This document shows positions 54,038 to 62,884 of a stretch of DNA of 64,000 nt, piece after piece. Origin of the DNA: JAVBKX01 sp031553835 (GTDB lineage Bacteria; Bacteroidota; Bacteroidia; Bacteroidales; Azobacteroidaceae); assembly GCA_031553835.1 (NCBI GenBank), contig JAVBKX010000016.1:259846-323845 (forward strand), written 5' to 3'. Positions within the stretch are counted from its first letter, which is position 1; every line of letters begins with the position of its first letter. A program made the translations under genes and the position numbers. The notes beneath the pieces were generated by a model that made no database searches, had not been told where the DNA came from, and was given only the letters and a program-made list of their open reading frames with translations.

Positions 54038-56584
54038 ATGAAAATTGTAATAAAGAAAATTATCCAGTTGTTGATTCCTGCTTGTTTGATAGCGGGATGC
54101 AATAATGCGCCGTCCGGTCAGCAAATCTCAGGGCAAAATTTTGCAGGCAGGGATACATTGGGTTATGAATATATTGATATTGTACACAGTACACATACTG
54201 ATTATGGTTATACAGATCATCCGGTGGTAGCTATAGATCTGCATAAACGATTCATTGACGTGGCGCTGGATTTAGCGCTCAAAACACAAAATGAGGCTCC
54301 GGAAAATCGTTTTTACTGGACCAATGAAGCGTTAGATCCTCTTTATATCTGGTGGAAAAATGCTCCGGAAAGTCGCCGGAACGAAATGCTGAAAATGATA
54401 GAAAACAAGCAGATTAGTGTTAATGCCATGCCTTTTCATGTGCATCCTTTTATTAATGGAGGACAATGGAACGAAATGGCGGATTGGGTACCTGACGAAC
54501 TTTTCAAAAAATGGAATCCGAAAACCGGAATCCAACACGATGTAAATGGGTTTCCACGGGCAGCCGCTCTTAAAATGCTTGATAAAAATGTTAATTATAT
54601 TTGGACTGGTATTAATCCGCATTGGGGAGGTTCTCCATTTGAACTTCCTACTGCTTTCTGGTGGAAAATGCCCGACAATCGTAAAATGCTTGTTTGGGCG
54701 GGTTATCCGTATTGGCAGGGATATTTATTTTTTGCCGAACATGAATGGCGCATTCAACAACGGGAATATGCCAGTACAGAAACTTCCTGGCCGCGTATCG
54801 GAGATCTGCTGCTTACCGATGAAGCCTCTATGTGTAAAGCGCATGAAGTATGCATCAAAAGGTTGGAAGATTTGCGCCGCAAAGGATATGACTATCCGTT
54901 TCTTGCTTTAGCCTTTACAAATGAATGGAGATGCGATAATGATGGTCCGATGCCTCAGTTGCTCGATTTTATTAAAAAATGGAATGAAATGGGCTTAAAA
55001 CCGGCACTCAGGATGACAACCATCGACCAGGCTATGGAGCGGATTGAAAAGAAAGTAGGAGAAAATATTGATACTTTTGAGGGAGAATGGCAGGATTGGT
55101 GGTCTTTTGGAGGAGCCGCTATGCCGCGTGAAACACAAACGACCCGTCGCGCAGCACAATGTATGAATGCAATTCAATCTTCTTTCTGGGGTGAAGCATC
55201 TCCGGATGTTGCAGCAGAAGCAAAGCAGATCAATCAACTGATTTGCCGTTATTTTGAACACACTTTTGGATCTAATGAATCGTCCGAACGTCCTTTTACT
55301 CTCTTCAATTTGGGAAATATTAATGAAAAAGGAAGTTTTGCATACCGCTCGTGGGAACGTGCACGATACTTATTAGCACAACAAGTACGAAGCAAATTTG
55401 CAGATATGGAGACCGGATTATATGTGGTAAATACCGCTTCCGTCCCTTATACCGGATGGGTGAAATTAGATGCTGTTGGATTCAGGGGAACGGATTATAA
55501 GTCGGTTAGAGATGTTAAGACAAATACTGTATATCCATTATTTAAAGAAGGTGAAACCGTTTGGCGCTGGGTGGTAGATGAAGATTTGAATACAACCAGG
55601 GTGCCGCTTTCCGAAGGAACGGAAGCCTGGTTCTGGGTAAAAGACATGCCTGGGAATTCTTATACCCGTTATATTCTTGAAACACAAAAGGTAGAAGTGC
55701 CGGAAAATACGATTAATGTACCAGTATTGACATTTGATAAAAACAATTGGATTACTTCTGCTACATGGAAAGGCATGGATAGCCCGCTTTTCACAGAAGG
55801 ATTGGCTGATTTTATGGTATTGAATATAAAAGATCAGAACCGTTGGTCGCAGGGAGATATTTATATGCATTTGGAAGATGAACCAAGACTCAAAAAAATG
55901 GCGGAAATTACCGAAGAAGTCTGGGCTAAACCCATAGAACAGGCGACCATAAAAGAAACTCCTTATTCCTGGGTGATTTCTCAGGAAATGTCGCATCCGC
56001 GGGTTCAAAATCTCATACGCAAGGTAGAAATATACAAAGAAATTCCACGAGCAAAAGTACAGATGTCATTCGACCGGCTTTCTTCCCGTTCTCCGGAGGT
56101 ATTTTATGCAAAATTCCCATTGCCGGAAAATTGCAAAGAACCATTAACAACCAATGGAGGGGTTCCTTTTGCTCCCTATAAAGACCAACTGCCAAATTCC
56201 TGTAAAGACTTTTTTGTTGTCGATAGCTGGGTGAAATACGAAACTGCTGATGGTACTCGTATATGGTCGTCAAGAGATATTCCGCTTATTAATTTTGGCG
56301 GACATCATTTCGGACAACGCCTGAAAAAAGCTCCCGGAAATACAAATGAACTTTATGGAATGTTGTATAACAATGTTTGGGTTGTAAATTTTCTTGTCGA
56401 TGCTCCCGGAGATATGAGCTTTGAGTTTGATTTAACATTTGATAAAAATCAACCGTCTGTTTATTCAATTGACCAAACAGTCGGATCATATTATACGCCA
56501 ATGCCTATCATGAATAACCCGGAAGCCCGGGAAGATCCTGTTGTGAATAAATATTTGAATACACCTCAAAAACTTGTTAACTAA
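54038..56584 (+). CDS. DUF5054/GH38-like lipoprotein glycosidase
   Basis: The 848-residue protein has lipobox LIAGC near residue 20 and, near residue 50, HSTHTDYGYTDHP, which resembles the zinc-binding start of GH38 alpha-mannosidases (normally HxHxDxxW). It also has ENRFYWTNEALDPL near 87 and VHPFINGG near 128, as well as ALAFTNEWRCDNDGP near 287 with a candidate nucleophile region. DUF5054 proteins are GH38-related but not biochemically well characterised. A C-terminal beta region (about 450-848) is large. The stop overlaps the ATG of the next gene. Confidence 0.75.
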   Translation: MKIVIKKIIQLLIPACLIAGCNNAPSGQQISGQNFAGRDTLGYEYIDIVHSTHTDYGYTDHPVVAIDLHKRFIDVALDLALKTQNEAPENRFYWTNEALDPLYIWWKNAPESRRNEMLKMIENKQISVNAMPFHVHPFINGGQWNEMADWVPDELFKKWNPKTGIQHDVNGFPRAAALKMLDKNVNYIWTGINPHWGGSPFELPTAFWWKMPDNRKMLVWAGYPYWQGYLFFAEHEWRIQQREYASTETSWPRIGDLLLTDEASMCKAHEVCIKRLEDLRRKGYDYPFLALAFTNEWRCDNDGPMPQLLDFIKKWNEMGLKPALRMTTIDQAMERIEKKVGENIDTFEGEWQDWWSFGGAAMPRETQTTRRAAQCMNAIQSSFWGEASPDVAAEAKQINQLICRYFEHTFGSNESSERPFTLFNLGNINEKGSFAYRSWERARYLLAQQVRSKFADMETGLYVVNTASVPYTGWVKLDAVGFRGTDYKSVRDVKTNTVYPLFKEGETVWRWVVDEDLNTTRVPLSEGTEAWFWVKDMPGNSYTRYILETQKVEVPENTINVPVLTFDKNNWITSATWKGMDSPLFTEGLADFMVLNIKDQNRWSQGDIYMHLEDEPRLKKMAEITEEVWAKPIEQATIKETPYSWVISQEMSHPRVQNLIRKVEIYKEIPRAKVQMSFDRLSSRSPEVFYAKFPLPENCKEPLTTNGGVPFAPYKDQLPNSCKDFFVVDSWVKYETADGTRIWSSRDIPLINFGGHHFGQRLKKAPGNTNELYGMLYNNVWVVNFLVDAPGDMSFEFDLTFDKNQPSVYSIDQTVGSYYTPMPIMNNPEAREDPVVNKYLNTPQKLVN

Positions 56585-59079
56585 TGTGCAAAAAAATCGT
56601 TTTGTATCTATTTTTTTTATTCCTGCCGACAGCTCATTTGCTGGCAGGAATTACTGAAGATTTGCTCAGCAATGCAGAAGTTTCGGCATCCTCATGTACA
56701 GATGAGAATCATGATGCATACAACGCAATTGATAGAGACTGGCTGACTTTTTGGGAAGCCGCCGGACAATCTCATGAATGGTTGGAGATTGATTTACAGG
56801 CACCTTGCCATTTGCAAAAAATAGAACAGGTGTTTAATCAATCATCTGTTTGGAAGTTCATAGTAGAAGGTTCTGCAGATAAAAGCAATTGGACTACATT
56901 GGTTGACAAAAGCAAAGGAGCACCAGGTATTGTATTTGCCGAAAGTGTGAGTGGCGTTTTTCGTTATTTAAAAATGACAATAATAGGTTCTTCCGGGGAT
57001 TTCAATCCTTCCTCTAAACGCTTACTGGTGACGGGTACCCGCAACACAATCATCCTCTCGGAAGGGAAGACATGGAGTACTTCCGGCAGCCAATTTTATT
57101 GCGAGCCGGATAAAGTTGCCGATAATAATATCTCTACCTATTGGTGTGCCGATAAAGGAGGATTTCCGCAGTTTATTACGGTTGATTTAGGAACGTCCGG
57201 TATGATTAACGGAGTGCAACAAATTTTTAAAGATTATGACCAATGGAGGTTCAAAATTGAAGGATCCGGGGACCAGCAAAAATGGACTATGTTGCTGAAC
57301 AAAGTTACGGGTGATTATGGATGTGATTTTTATGAAAATGTGGTTGGAGAATATCGGTATATACGATTAACTGTATTAGGTTCCTCTTCCGGTTTTTGGG
57401 CAAATAGCTGCGAATTTAAAGTATATGGCCCTGGTATTAAAAATGTTCCTATGGCTTCTGATCCGGAAACAGAATGGTGGAATGATACTTCAGGAGTTAT
57501 TCGTTATTACTGTAAATTATATAAAAATCAGCTGACCAATATCATTGATAGTTTAGATATTCTTCAATCTCAGGGATATCGCATTATAGAACTGATGGCT
57601 CCTTACAAAGGCGGTGCAGATATCTGGGCAGGGTTGGGCGCCACCGATAATTATGATATTGACCCGTCTATTGGAACAATGGCTGATTTTGAGCGGCTAA
57701 TCAGGGAAGCTCATGATCGTGACATGAAGGTAATTTTTTTTGGTAATATAGGGTATTGTCGCGATATAGCTCCGTTTTTTCAAAAAGCTTGTGAAGATGA
57801 ACGGGACAATATTTACAGTAAAGAACGAAAATGGTTTAATTTCAGTAAAACGAAATGGAACGATCAATGGTTTTGGAGTGAACTTGCCCAGGCTTATTAT
57901 TTTTCTTATTGGGGAAATACTGACGGAGCAAATGGCCGGATACCATCTTACAATTTTAATAATCAGGAATGGCGTGACGAATGTAGGAATTATTTGAAAT
58001 TTTGGGCGGATAAAGGCATTGACGGATTATTCTTAGATGCTCCGGAAGTATATGATGGAATTACAGATGATATTATCCGGGAGTATATCGTTGATGTACT
58101 GAATGAATACAATTTTGCGACCAATGCCGAAGGATCAGGAGATATTTACAGATGGATTGGTAGTTTCCGTTTCAATTGCATTCAGGGATTTGATATGTAT
58201 GGATGGGGTGGAGGCAAGCGTAGTGAAGTGTTGGATGCTTTACGAACAGGCAATCCGTCAGGATTAAATAATAAACTGAAAGCCTACCGGGATAAAGCAG
58301 TGTTGCTCAACGGAGTTACTTGGACTCCCCCAATGTGGGAGATTCAGGCGACAGTCAGTGATCGTATTTTTGAAGCCGCTTACCTAAGTAGTATGGGGAC
58401 TATATTTGCGGCTCATTGTGGAGATAAAATGTATGTGGCTCAGGATATTATTCCGGAATGGACGGAAAAAGACCAGGAACGGTTTTACAACCTGATGCGA
58501 ACGCAAAATAGCTACAAAGGATTGGCTCCTTCTGGTCAACGAACCGTTTTGCCGACTAATAACGATCAAAAATATTCTGCTTTTAAACGTAGCAATAAAG
58601 ATGGTCATGTGTCGGCTTTAGTGATCGCTAATTTTCAACGAACATCACAAACCATTTCCGTCAATCTGAAAAACAGTGGAATTGGTTTGAACCAAATACC
58701 GGTCAATCTTCAAACAGGCTTGCCGGTTGAACCGATTACTTCCGAAACATATACTGTCACTCTACCCGGATTAACATGTTTGATGTTAGGGGTGGAAAAT
58801 TGGATGAGTTCCAATGTCCTATCAGAAGTAAATCGTGTAAAAACAAAAGTTCAATGGAGTATTTTTCCGAATCCTGTTGTAGATAGAATAACGATGAATT
58901 GCACAAATGGAATAACGCAAATGCAAGTATATTCTTTAACAGGAATGCTTCTAAAAGAACATCAGACATCTGGAAATAAAGAGGAGTTGTTGTTGTCAGC
59001 GCTTACTGCAGGAACTTATGTGATCAAAGTAATGGACGAATACAACAATAAGTATGTCAATAAAATAATAAAACAATAA
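56584..59079 (+). CDS. GH13-like enzyme with two discoidin domains and a T9SS sorting domain
   Basis: The 831-residue protein is a paralogue of the enzyme at 51387. It has a signal peptide without lipobox (ending LLAG), two discoidin domains (about 25-150 and 155-280), and the same barrel motifs GIDGLFLDAPEVYDG and NAEGSGD. At residues about 755-831 it adds a T9SS type A sorting domain (VQWSIFPNPVVDRITMNC, QVYSLTGMLL, GTYVIKV). It is therefore exported through the type IX system, while its paralogue is a lipoprotein. The ATG overlaps the preceding stop (TAATG). A possible active-site difference is AHCG in place of NHYG in the last conserved region. Confidence 0.86.
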   Translation: MCKKIVLYLFFLFLPTAHLLAGITEDLLSNAEVSASSCTDENHDAYNAIDRDWLTFWEAAGQSHEWLEIDLQAPCHLQKIEQVFNQSSVWKFIVEGSADKSNWTTLVDKSKGAPGIVFAESVSGVFRYLKMTIIGSSGDFNPSSKRLLVTGTRNTIILSEGKTWSTSGSQFYCEPDKVADNNISTYWCADKGGFPQFITVDLGTSGMINGVQQIFKDYDQWRFKIEGSGDQQKWTMLLNKVTGDYGCDFYENVVGEYRYIRLTVLGSSSGFWANSCEFKVYGPGIKNVPMASDPETEWWNDTSGVIRYYCKLYKNQLTNIIDSLDILQSQGYRIIELMAPYKGGADIWAGLGATDNYDIDPSIGTMADFERLIREAHDRDMKVIFFGNIGYCRDIAPFFQKACEDERDNIYSKERKWFNFSKTKWNDQWFWSELAQAYYFSYWGNTDGANGRIPSYNFNNQEWRDECRNYLKFWADKGIDGLFLDAPEVYDGITDDIIREYIVDVLNEYNFATNAEGSGDIYRWIGSFRFNCIQGFDMYGWGGGKRSEVLDALRTGNPSGLNNKLKAYRDKAVLLNGVTWTPPMWEIQATVSDRIFEAAYLSSMGTIFAAHCGDKMYVAQDIIPEWTEKDQERFYNLMRTQNSYKGLAPSGQRTVLPTNNDQKYSAFKRSNKDGHVSALVIANFQRTSQTISVNLKNSGIGLNQIPVNLQTGLPVEPITSETYTVTLPGLTCLMLGVENWMSSNVLSEVNRVKTKVQWSIFPNPVVDRITMNCTNGITQMQVYSLTGMLLKEHQTSGNKEELLLSALTAGTYVIKVMDEYNNKYVNKIIKQ

Positions 59080-59115
59080 AATCTGTTTCACATACATCAA
59101 AGTCAATGAAAACAC

Positions 59116-59173
59116 ACACGAAGACACAAAGTCACAAAGACTTTTTTTAATGTTTTTCTTCGTGTCTTCGTGT
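59116..59173. repeat. ACGAAGACAC inverted word repeat before ribokinase
   Basis: 59116-59131 (ACACGAAGACACAAAG) pairs with 59158-59173 at 15 of 16 positions. The same words recur in direct orientation (TCACAAAG, TTCGTGTC). It lies between the GH13 gene and the ribokinase start and could act as a hairpin that separates the two parts of the operon. Confidence 0.7.
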
Positions 59174-59196
59174 CTTTGCATTTAAATTATTTACAA

Positions 59197-60102
59197 ATGA
59201 AAAAAATTATAGTAGTTGGAAGTTCCAATACCGATATGGTGGTCAGAGTTAGTAGATTACCGGTCCCTGGAGAAACTATTTTGAGTGGAGATTTCTTTAT
59301 GAATCAGGGAGGAAAAGGAGCCAATCAAGCTGTTGCGGTTGCCCGTCTTGGTGGAAATGTCTCGTTTATTGCCAAAGTCGGCAATGATATTTTTGGAAAA
59401 CAATCGTTAAATGAATATCAGTCTGAAGGAATCAATACTCAATATATATTTTTAGATGATAAAAATCCGTCAGGTGTTGCATTAATTTCAGTGGATGATG
59501 CCGCAGAAAATTGTATCGTTGTAGCTTCAGGTGCCAATGCTGCACTTTCTCCTGAAGACATTGATATAGCCAGCATGGAGATGGAACCCGGAGGTATTGT
59601 ATTGGTGCAATTGGAGATTTCAATGGAAACAGTAAAACATGTGGTAGATACAGCTTATAATACAGGGCTGACTATCATTCTTAATCCTGCTCCTGCTGCG
59701 GCATTAGATGCTTCCCTGCTGGAAAAATTGTACATGATTACACCGAATGAAACAGAGGCCGAAATTTTGTCAGGCATAAAAATCACTGATTTGGAAAGTG
59801 CACAAAATGCTGCCCGGAGAATCAATGAAAAAGGAGTGAAAATCGTTATTATAACATTAGGCTCAAAAGGAGCATTGATTTATGAAAACGGAAAATTTCA
59901 ACTCATAGAAGCGCCCAAAGTAAAGGCAGTAGATACAACAGCGGCCGGAGATGTTTTTAATGGAGCTTTGTGTGTGGCTTTGGCTGAAAGTAAAAATACA
60001 ACCGAAGCTGTGCAATTTGCAGTGAGAGCTGCGAGTATATCTGTTACCCGAGCGGGTGCGCAGGCGTCGGCTCCATTTAGGGAGGAAGTGTCATGCAAGT
60101 GA
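59197..60102 (+). CDS. rbsK: Ribokinase (PfkB family)
   Basis: About 301 residues from the Met at 59197, which gives a standard ribokinase start VVGSSNTDMVVRVSRLPVPGET. GGKGANQAVAVARLGG near residue 38 and the C-terminal TTAAGDVFNGAL with the catalytic Asp are typical. It phosphorylates D-ribose, or a similar sugar in this context, in the cytoplasm. It overlaps the next gene by 10 bp and so is translationally coupled to it. Confidence 0.9.
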   Translation: MKKIIVVGSSNTDMVVRVSRLPVPGETILSGDFFMNQGGKGANQAVAVARLGGNVSFIAKVGNDIFGKQSLNEYQSEGINTQYIFLDDKNPSGVALISVDDAAENCIVVASGANAALSPEDIDIASMEMEPGGIVLVQLEISMETVKHVVDTAYNTGLTIILNPAPAAALDASLLEKLYMITPNETEAEILSGIKITDLESAQNAARRINEKGVKIVIITLGSKGALIYENGKFQLIEAPKVKAVDTTAAGDVFNGALCVALAESKNTTEAVQFAVRAASISVTRAGAQASAPFREEVSCK

Positions 60103-61652
60103 AACATTTGATAACGTTGGGTTTATCTACTGCCGGGATATTATTGACTTCTTGTAAGAAACAGGAAGATCCAAATATGATAACGGTGAATATAACCGCT
60201 TCCGAATTGAAAAATAAAATCAAAGGGGGTTGGGCCGGACAAACTATCGGAGTGACTTTTGGTAGTCATACAGAATTTAGATACAATGGTACATTTATAC
60301 AAAATTACCAACCGATTCCCTGGTATGAAGGTTATGTGAAAGAACTGATGAATAGTTGGCCGGATCTGTATGATGACATTTATATGGATTTAACATTTGT
60401 AGATGTGATGGAGCGGGATGGATTAGATGCGCCGGTCGATTCATTTGCCAATGCTTTTGCTCATGCCGGATATAATCTGTGGCATGCTAACCAGGCCGCC
60501 CGTTATAATATTTTGCATGGAATAAATCCTCCGCAGTCGGGACATTGGATTAACAATCCTCATGCTGATGATATTGATTATCAGATAGAAGCCGATTTTG
60601 CAGGGTTAATGTCGCCAGGAATGCCCAACACAGCATCTCATATCAGTGATAAGATCGGGCATATCATGAATTACGGAGATGGTTGGTATGGAGGGGTTTA
60701 TGTTGGAGCAATGTACACATTAGCTTTTGTATCAAATGATGTCGATTATATTGTGAGGGAAGCATTGAAAACAATTCCTTTACAAAGTACATTTTATCAA
60801 TGTGTCAATGATGTTATTCTTTGGCACAAACAATTTCCGGAAGATTGGCAACGCACGTGGTTTGAAATACAACGAAAATGGGCGGAAGACGCAGGCTGTC
60901 CCGAAGGTGTTTTTGTGCCGTTCAATATTGATGCAAAAATTAATGCGGCATATATTGTTTTAGGTTTATTGTACGGCAATGGAGATTTTACCAAAACGAT
61001 GGAAATCTCTACCCGTGCGGGACAGGATTCTGATTGTAATCCGGCATCGGCCGGAGGTATTCTCGGTACGATGCTGGGTTATGACAGAATTCCCGAATAT
61101 TGGAAAAAAGGATTGAAAGATGCAGAATCAATGGATTTCAAGTACACCACCATGTCGTTGGATAAAGTTTATGAAATCAGCTACAAACATGCTTTGAAAA
61201 ACATAGAACTGAATGGAGGAAGTATAAATGGAGATAAAATTACGATACAACTCCAACAGCCGAAGACGGTTAAGTTTGAACAATGTTTCGAAAATTTGTA
61301 TCCCGTCTTGAAACAACCTTATAAGAACCGTGACTTTACAGAAATTTTTTTCGAATTTGAAGGAACGGGTTTTGCATTACGCGGCGAAGCAGCCATGAAA
61401 CGGCATGGATTGCCTCATTATGTGTTTGATGCTACCATGTACATTGATGGAGAAGAGATAGAAACCGCCAAATTATACACCGATTACAGGTTAAGGCGTT
61501 ATGAAATGTTTTGGCGATATCAATTGCCTCAAGGAAAGCATTCGGTGAAAATAAAACTTAATAACCCACATAAAGATTATGAACTTCGGACATGGGATTA
61601 TGTGGTTTATTCAGACCAACCCTATCATTATTGGAATCAGGAAATGAAATAA
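60093..61652 (+). CDS. Lipoprotein with ADP-ribosylglycohydrolase fold and C-terminal beta domain
   Basis: The 519-residue protein has a lipobox (LLTSCKK near residue 21). Its body matches the ADP-ribosylglycohydrolase (DraG/ARH) fold: GGWAGQTIGVTFG near residue 43, DDIYMDLTFVD near 96, HADDIDYQIEADFAG near 155, and RAGQDSDCNPASAGGILG near 312 with metal-binding aspartates of the GGDTDT type. Residues about 370-519 form a beta-sandwich. A periplasmic or surface version with an upstream ribokinase fits a glycosidase that releases ribose or a related pentose, rather than the cytosolic nitrogenase regulator DraG. Substrate is inferred. Confidence 0.8.
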   Translation: MQVKHLITLGLSTAGILLTSCKKQEDPNMITVNITASELKNKIKGGWAGQTIGVTFGSHTEFRYNGTFIQNYQPIPWYEGYVKELMNSWPDLYDDIYMDLTFVDVMERDGLDAPVDSFANAFAHAGYNLWHANQAARYNILHGINPPQSGHWINNPHADDIDYQIEADFAGLMSPGMPNTASHISDKIGHIMNYGDGWYGGVYVGAMYTLAFVSNDVDYIVREALKTIPLQSTFYQCVNDVILWHKQFPEDWQRTWFEIQRKWAEDAGCPEGVFVPFNIDAKINAAYIVLGLLYGNGDFTKTMEISTRAGQDSDCNPASAGGILGTMLGYDRIPEYWKKGLKDAESMDFKYTTMSLDKVYEISYKHALKNIELNGGSINGDKITIQLQQPKTVKFEQCFENLYPVLKQPYKNRDFTEIFFEFEGTGFALRGEAAMKRHGLPHYVFDATMYIDGEEIETAKLYTDYRLRRYEMFWRYQLPQGKHSVKIKLNNPHKDYELRTWDYVVYSDQPYHYWNQEMK

Positions 61653-61685
61653 AGAACAGTATTCATATCAAAAAATATCATCGTC

Positions 61686-62696
61686 ATGTTTATAGTAGAA
61701 ACTTATCCATTGGCAGTTTTATTCTGCATTATTACCATGTTGTGCTGGGGCTCGTGGGGAAATACTCAAAAATTGGCCGCCAAAAGTTGGAGATACGAAT
61801 TATTTTATTGGGACTATGTAATTGGGATTGTTATATTTGCAATCTTATTGGGATTTACGCTTGGAAGTGTCGGCGAACAGGGGCGTAGCTTTGTCACCGA
61901 CTTGCAACAAGTAAATAGTGGGAATTTTTGGAATGCTATTGTAGGAGGGATCATATTCAATGCGGCCAATATCTTGTTATCTGCTTCCATCTCATTAGCC
62001 GGAATGTCGGTTGCATTTCCGTTGGGTGTTGGCTTGGCCTTGGTTTTAGGCGTGATTATCAATTATATTGGCATGCCTAAAGGTGATCCGATTATTTTGT
62101 TTCTGGGAGTTGCTTTGATTGTTATTGCGGTTATTTTCAATGGAATAGCATCCGGAAAAATGCATACGGCAGAGGAAGATAAGAAGAAAAAAAACAAAGG
62201 CATTCTATTAGCTGTTTGTGCAGGGGTTTTGATGTCGTTCTTTTACCGTTTCGTAGCTTCGGCCATGGATTTAAATAATTTTGAATCACCTACATCCGGA
62301 ATGATGACACCTTATTCGGCATTCTTTATTTTTTCTTTGGGAATTCTGGCCAGTAATTGTGTATTCAATACAATAGTTATGAAAAAACCGTTTACCGGAA
62401 GCCCGGTAAGTTATACCGAATATTTTAAAGGAAATTGTAAAACGCACATGATAGGTGTATTAGGGGGAGTTATCTGGGGTATTGGTACCGCATTGAGTTA
62501 CATTGCTGCAGGTAAAGCCGGTGCAGCCATTTCGTATGCTCTTGGGCAAGGGGCTCCTATGATTGCCGCTCTATGGGGTGTTTTTATCTGGAAAGAATTC
62601 AAAGGAGCATCCATGCAAGTCAATTGGCTATTGGTGCTGATGTTTGTTTTATTCATTACCGGATTAGGATTGATTATAGCTTCGGGAGGAAATTAA
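61686..62696 (+). CDS. GRP-family sugar permease (ribose/glucose uptake type)
   Basis: The 336-residue protein has about ten membrane helices and the sugar-uptake (GRP/RhaT-like) motifs ITMLCWGSWGNTQKLAAKSWRYELFYWDY near the N-terminus (first 40 residues) and YIAAGKAGAAISYALGQGAPMIAALWGVFIWKEFKGAS near the end. Members import ribose or glucose by proton symport in other bacteria. It is last in the PUL and fits uptake of the monosaccharide phosphorylated by the ribokinase. Confidence 0.85.
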   Translation: MFIVETYPLAVLFCIITMLCWGSWGNTQKLAAKSWRYELFYWDYVIGIVIFAILLGFTLGSVGEQGRSFVTDLQQVNSGNFWNAIVGGIIFNAANILLSASISLAGMSVAFPLGVGLALVLGVIINYIGMPKGDPIILFLGVALIVIAVIFNGIASGKMHTAEEDKKKKNKGILLAVCAGVLMSFFYRFVASAMDLNNFESPTSGMMTPYSAFFIFSLGILASNCVFNTIVMKKPFTGSPVSYTEYFKGNCKTHMIGVLGGVIWGIGTALSYIAAGKAGAAISYALGQGAPMIAALWGVFIWKEFKGASMQVNWLLVLMFVLFITGLGLIIASGGN

Positions 62697-62779
62697 GGAA
62701 TTAAACATTAAGAATCTATGTCCTTTGGTTAAGCAATGTCGCCTTGAGGCAATACTTGACTAAGTGATATGGCATGAGA

Positions 62780-62817
62780 TGCCAACTACTCATTTAAAAC
62801 TGCCAACTACTCATTTA
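62780..62817 (+). promoter_or_regulatory. Exact 17-bp direct repeat at 21-bp spacing
   Basis: TGCCAACTACTCATTTA occurs at 62780-62796 and again, exactly, at 62801-62817. The 21-bp offset is the same as that of the repeat before susC. It lies upstream of a -7 box at 62843 and of the gene at 62885, a position suited to an activator. Confidence 0.6.
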
Positions 62818-62842
62818 CCAACAATGTAGGGAATCAAGTATC

Positions 62843-62850
62843 TATTTTTG
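62843..62850 (+). promoter_or_regulatory. -7 element before the last gene
   Basis: TATTTTTG matches TAnnTTTG, 34 bp upstream of the ATG at 62885 and 25 bp after the exact direct repeat. Confidence 0.45.
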
Positions 62851-62884
62851 CTTTGTATTCACATAATTAAATTAAATTTACAGT

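Noticed and set aside
60093..61652. ARH-fold protein as DraG regulator of nitrogenase
   Set aside because: It carries a lipobox and extra C-terminal domain, lies in a PUL, and no nitrogenase or DraT gene is present.
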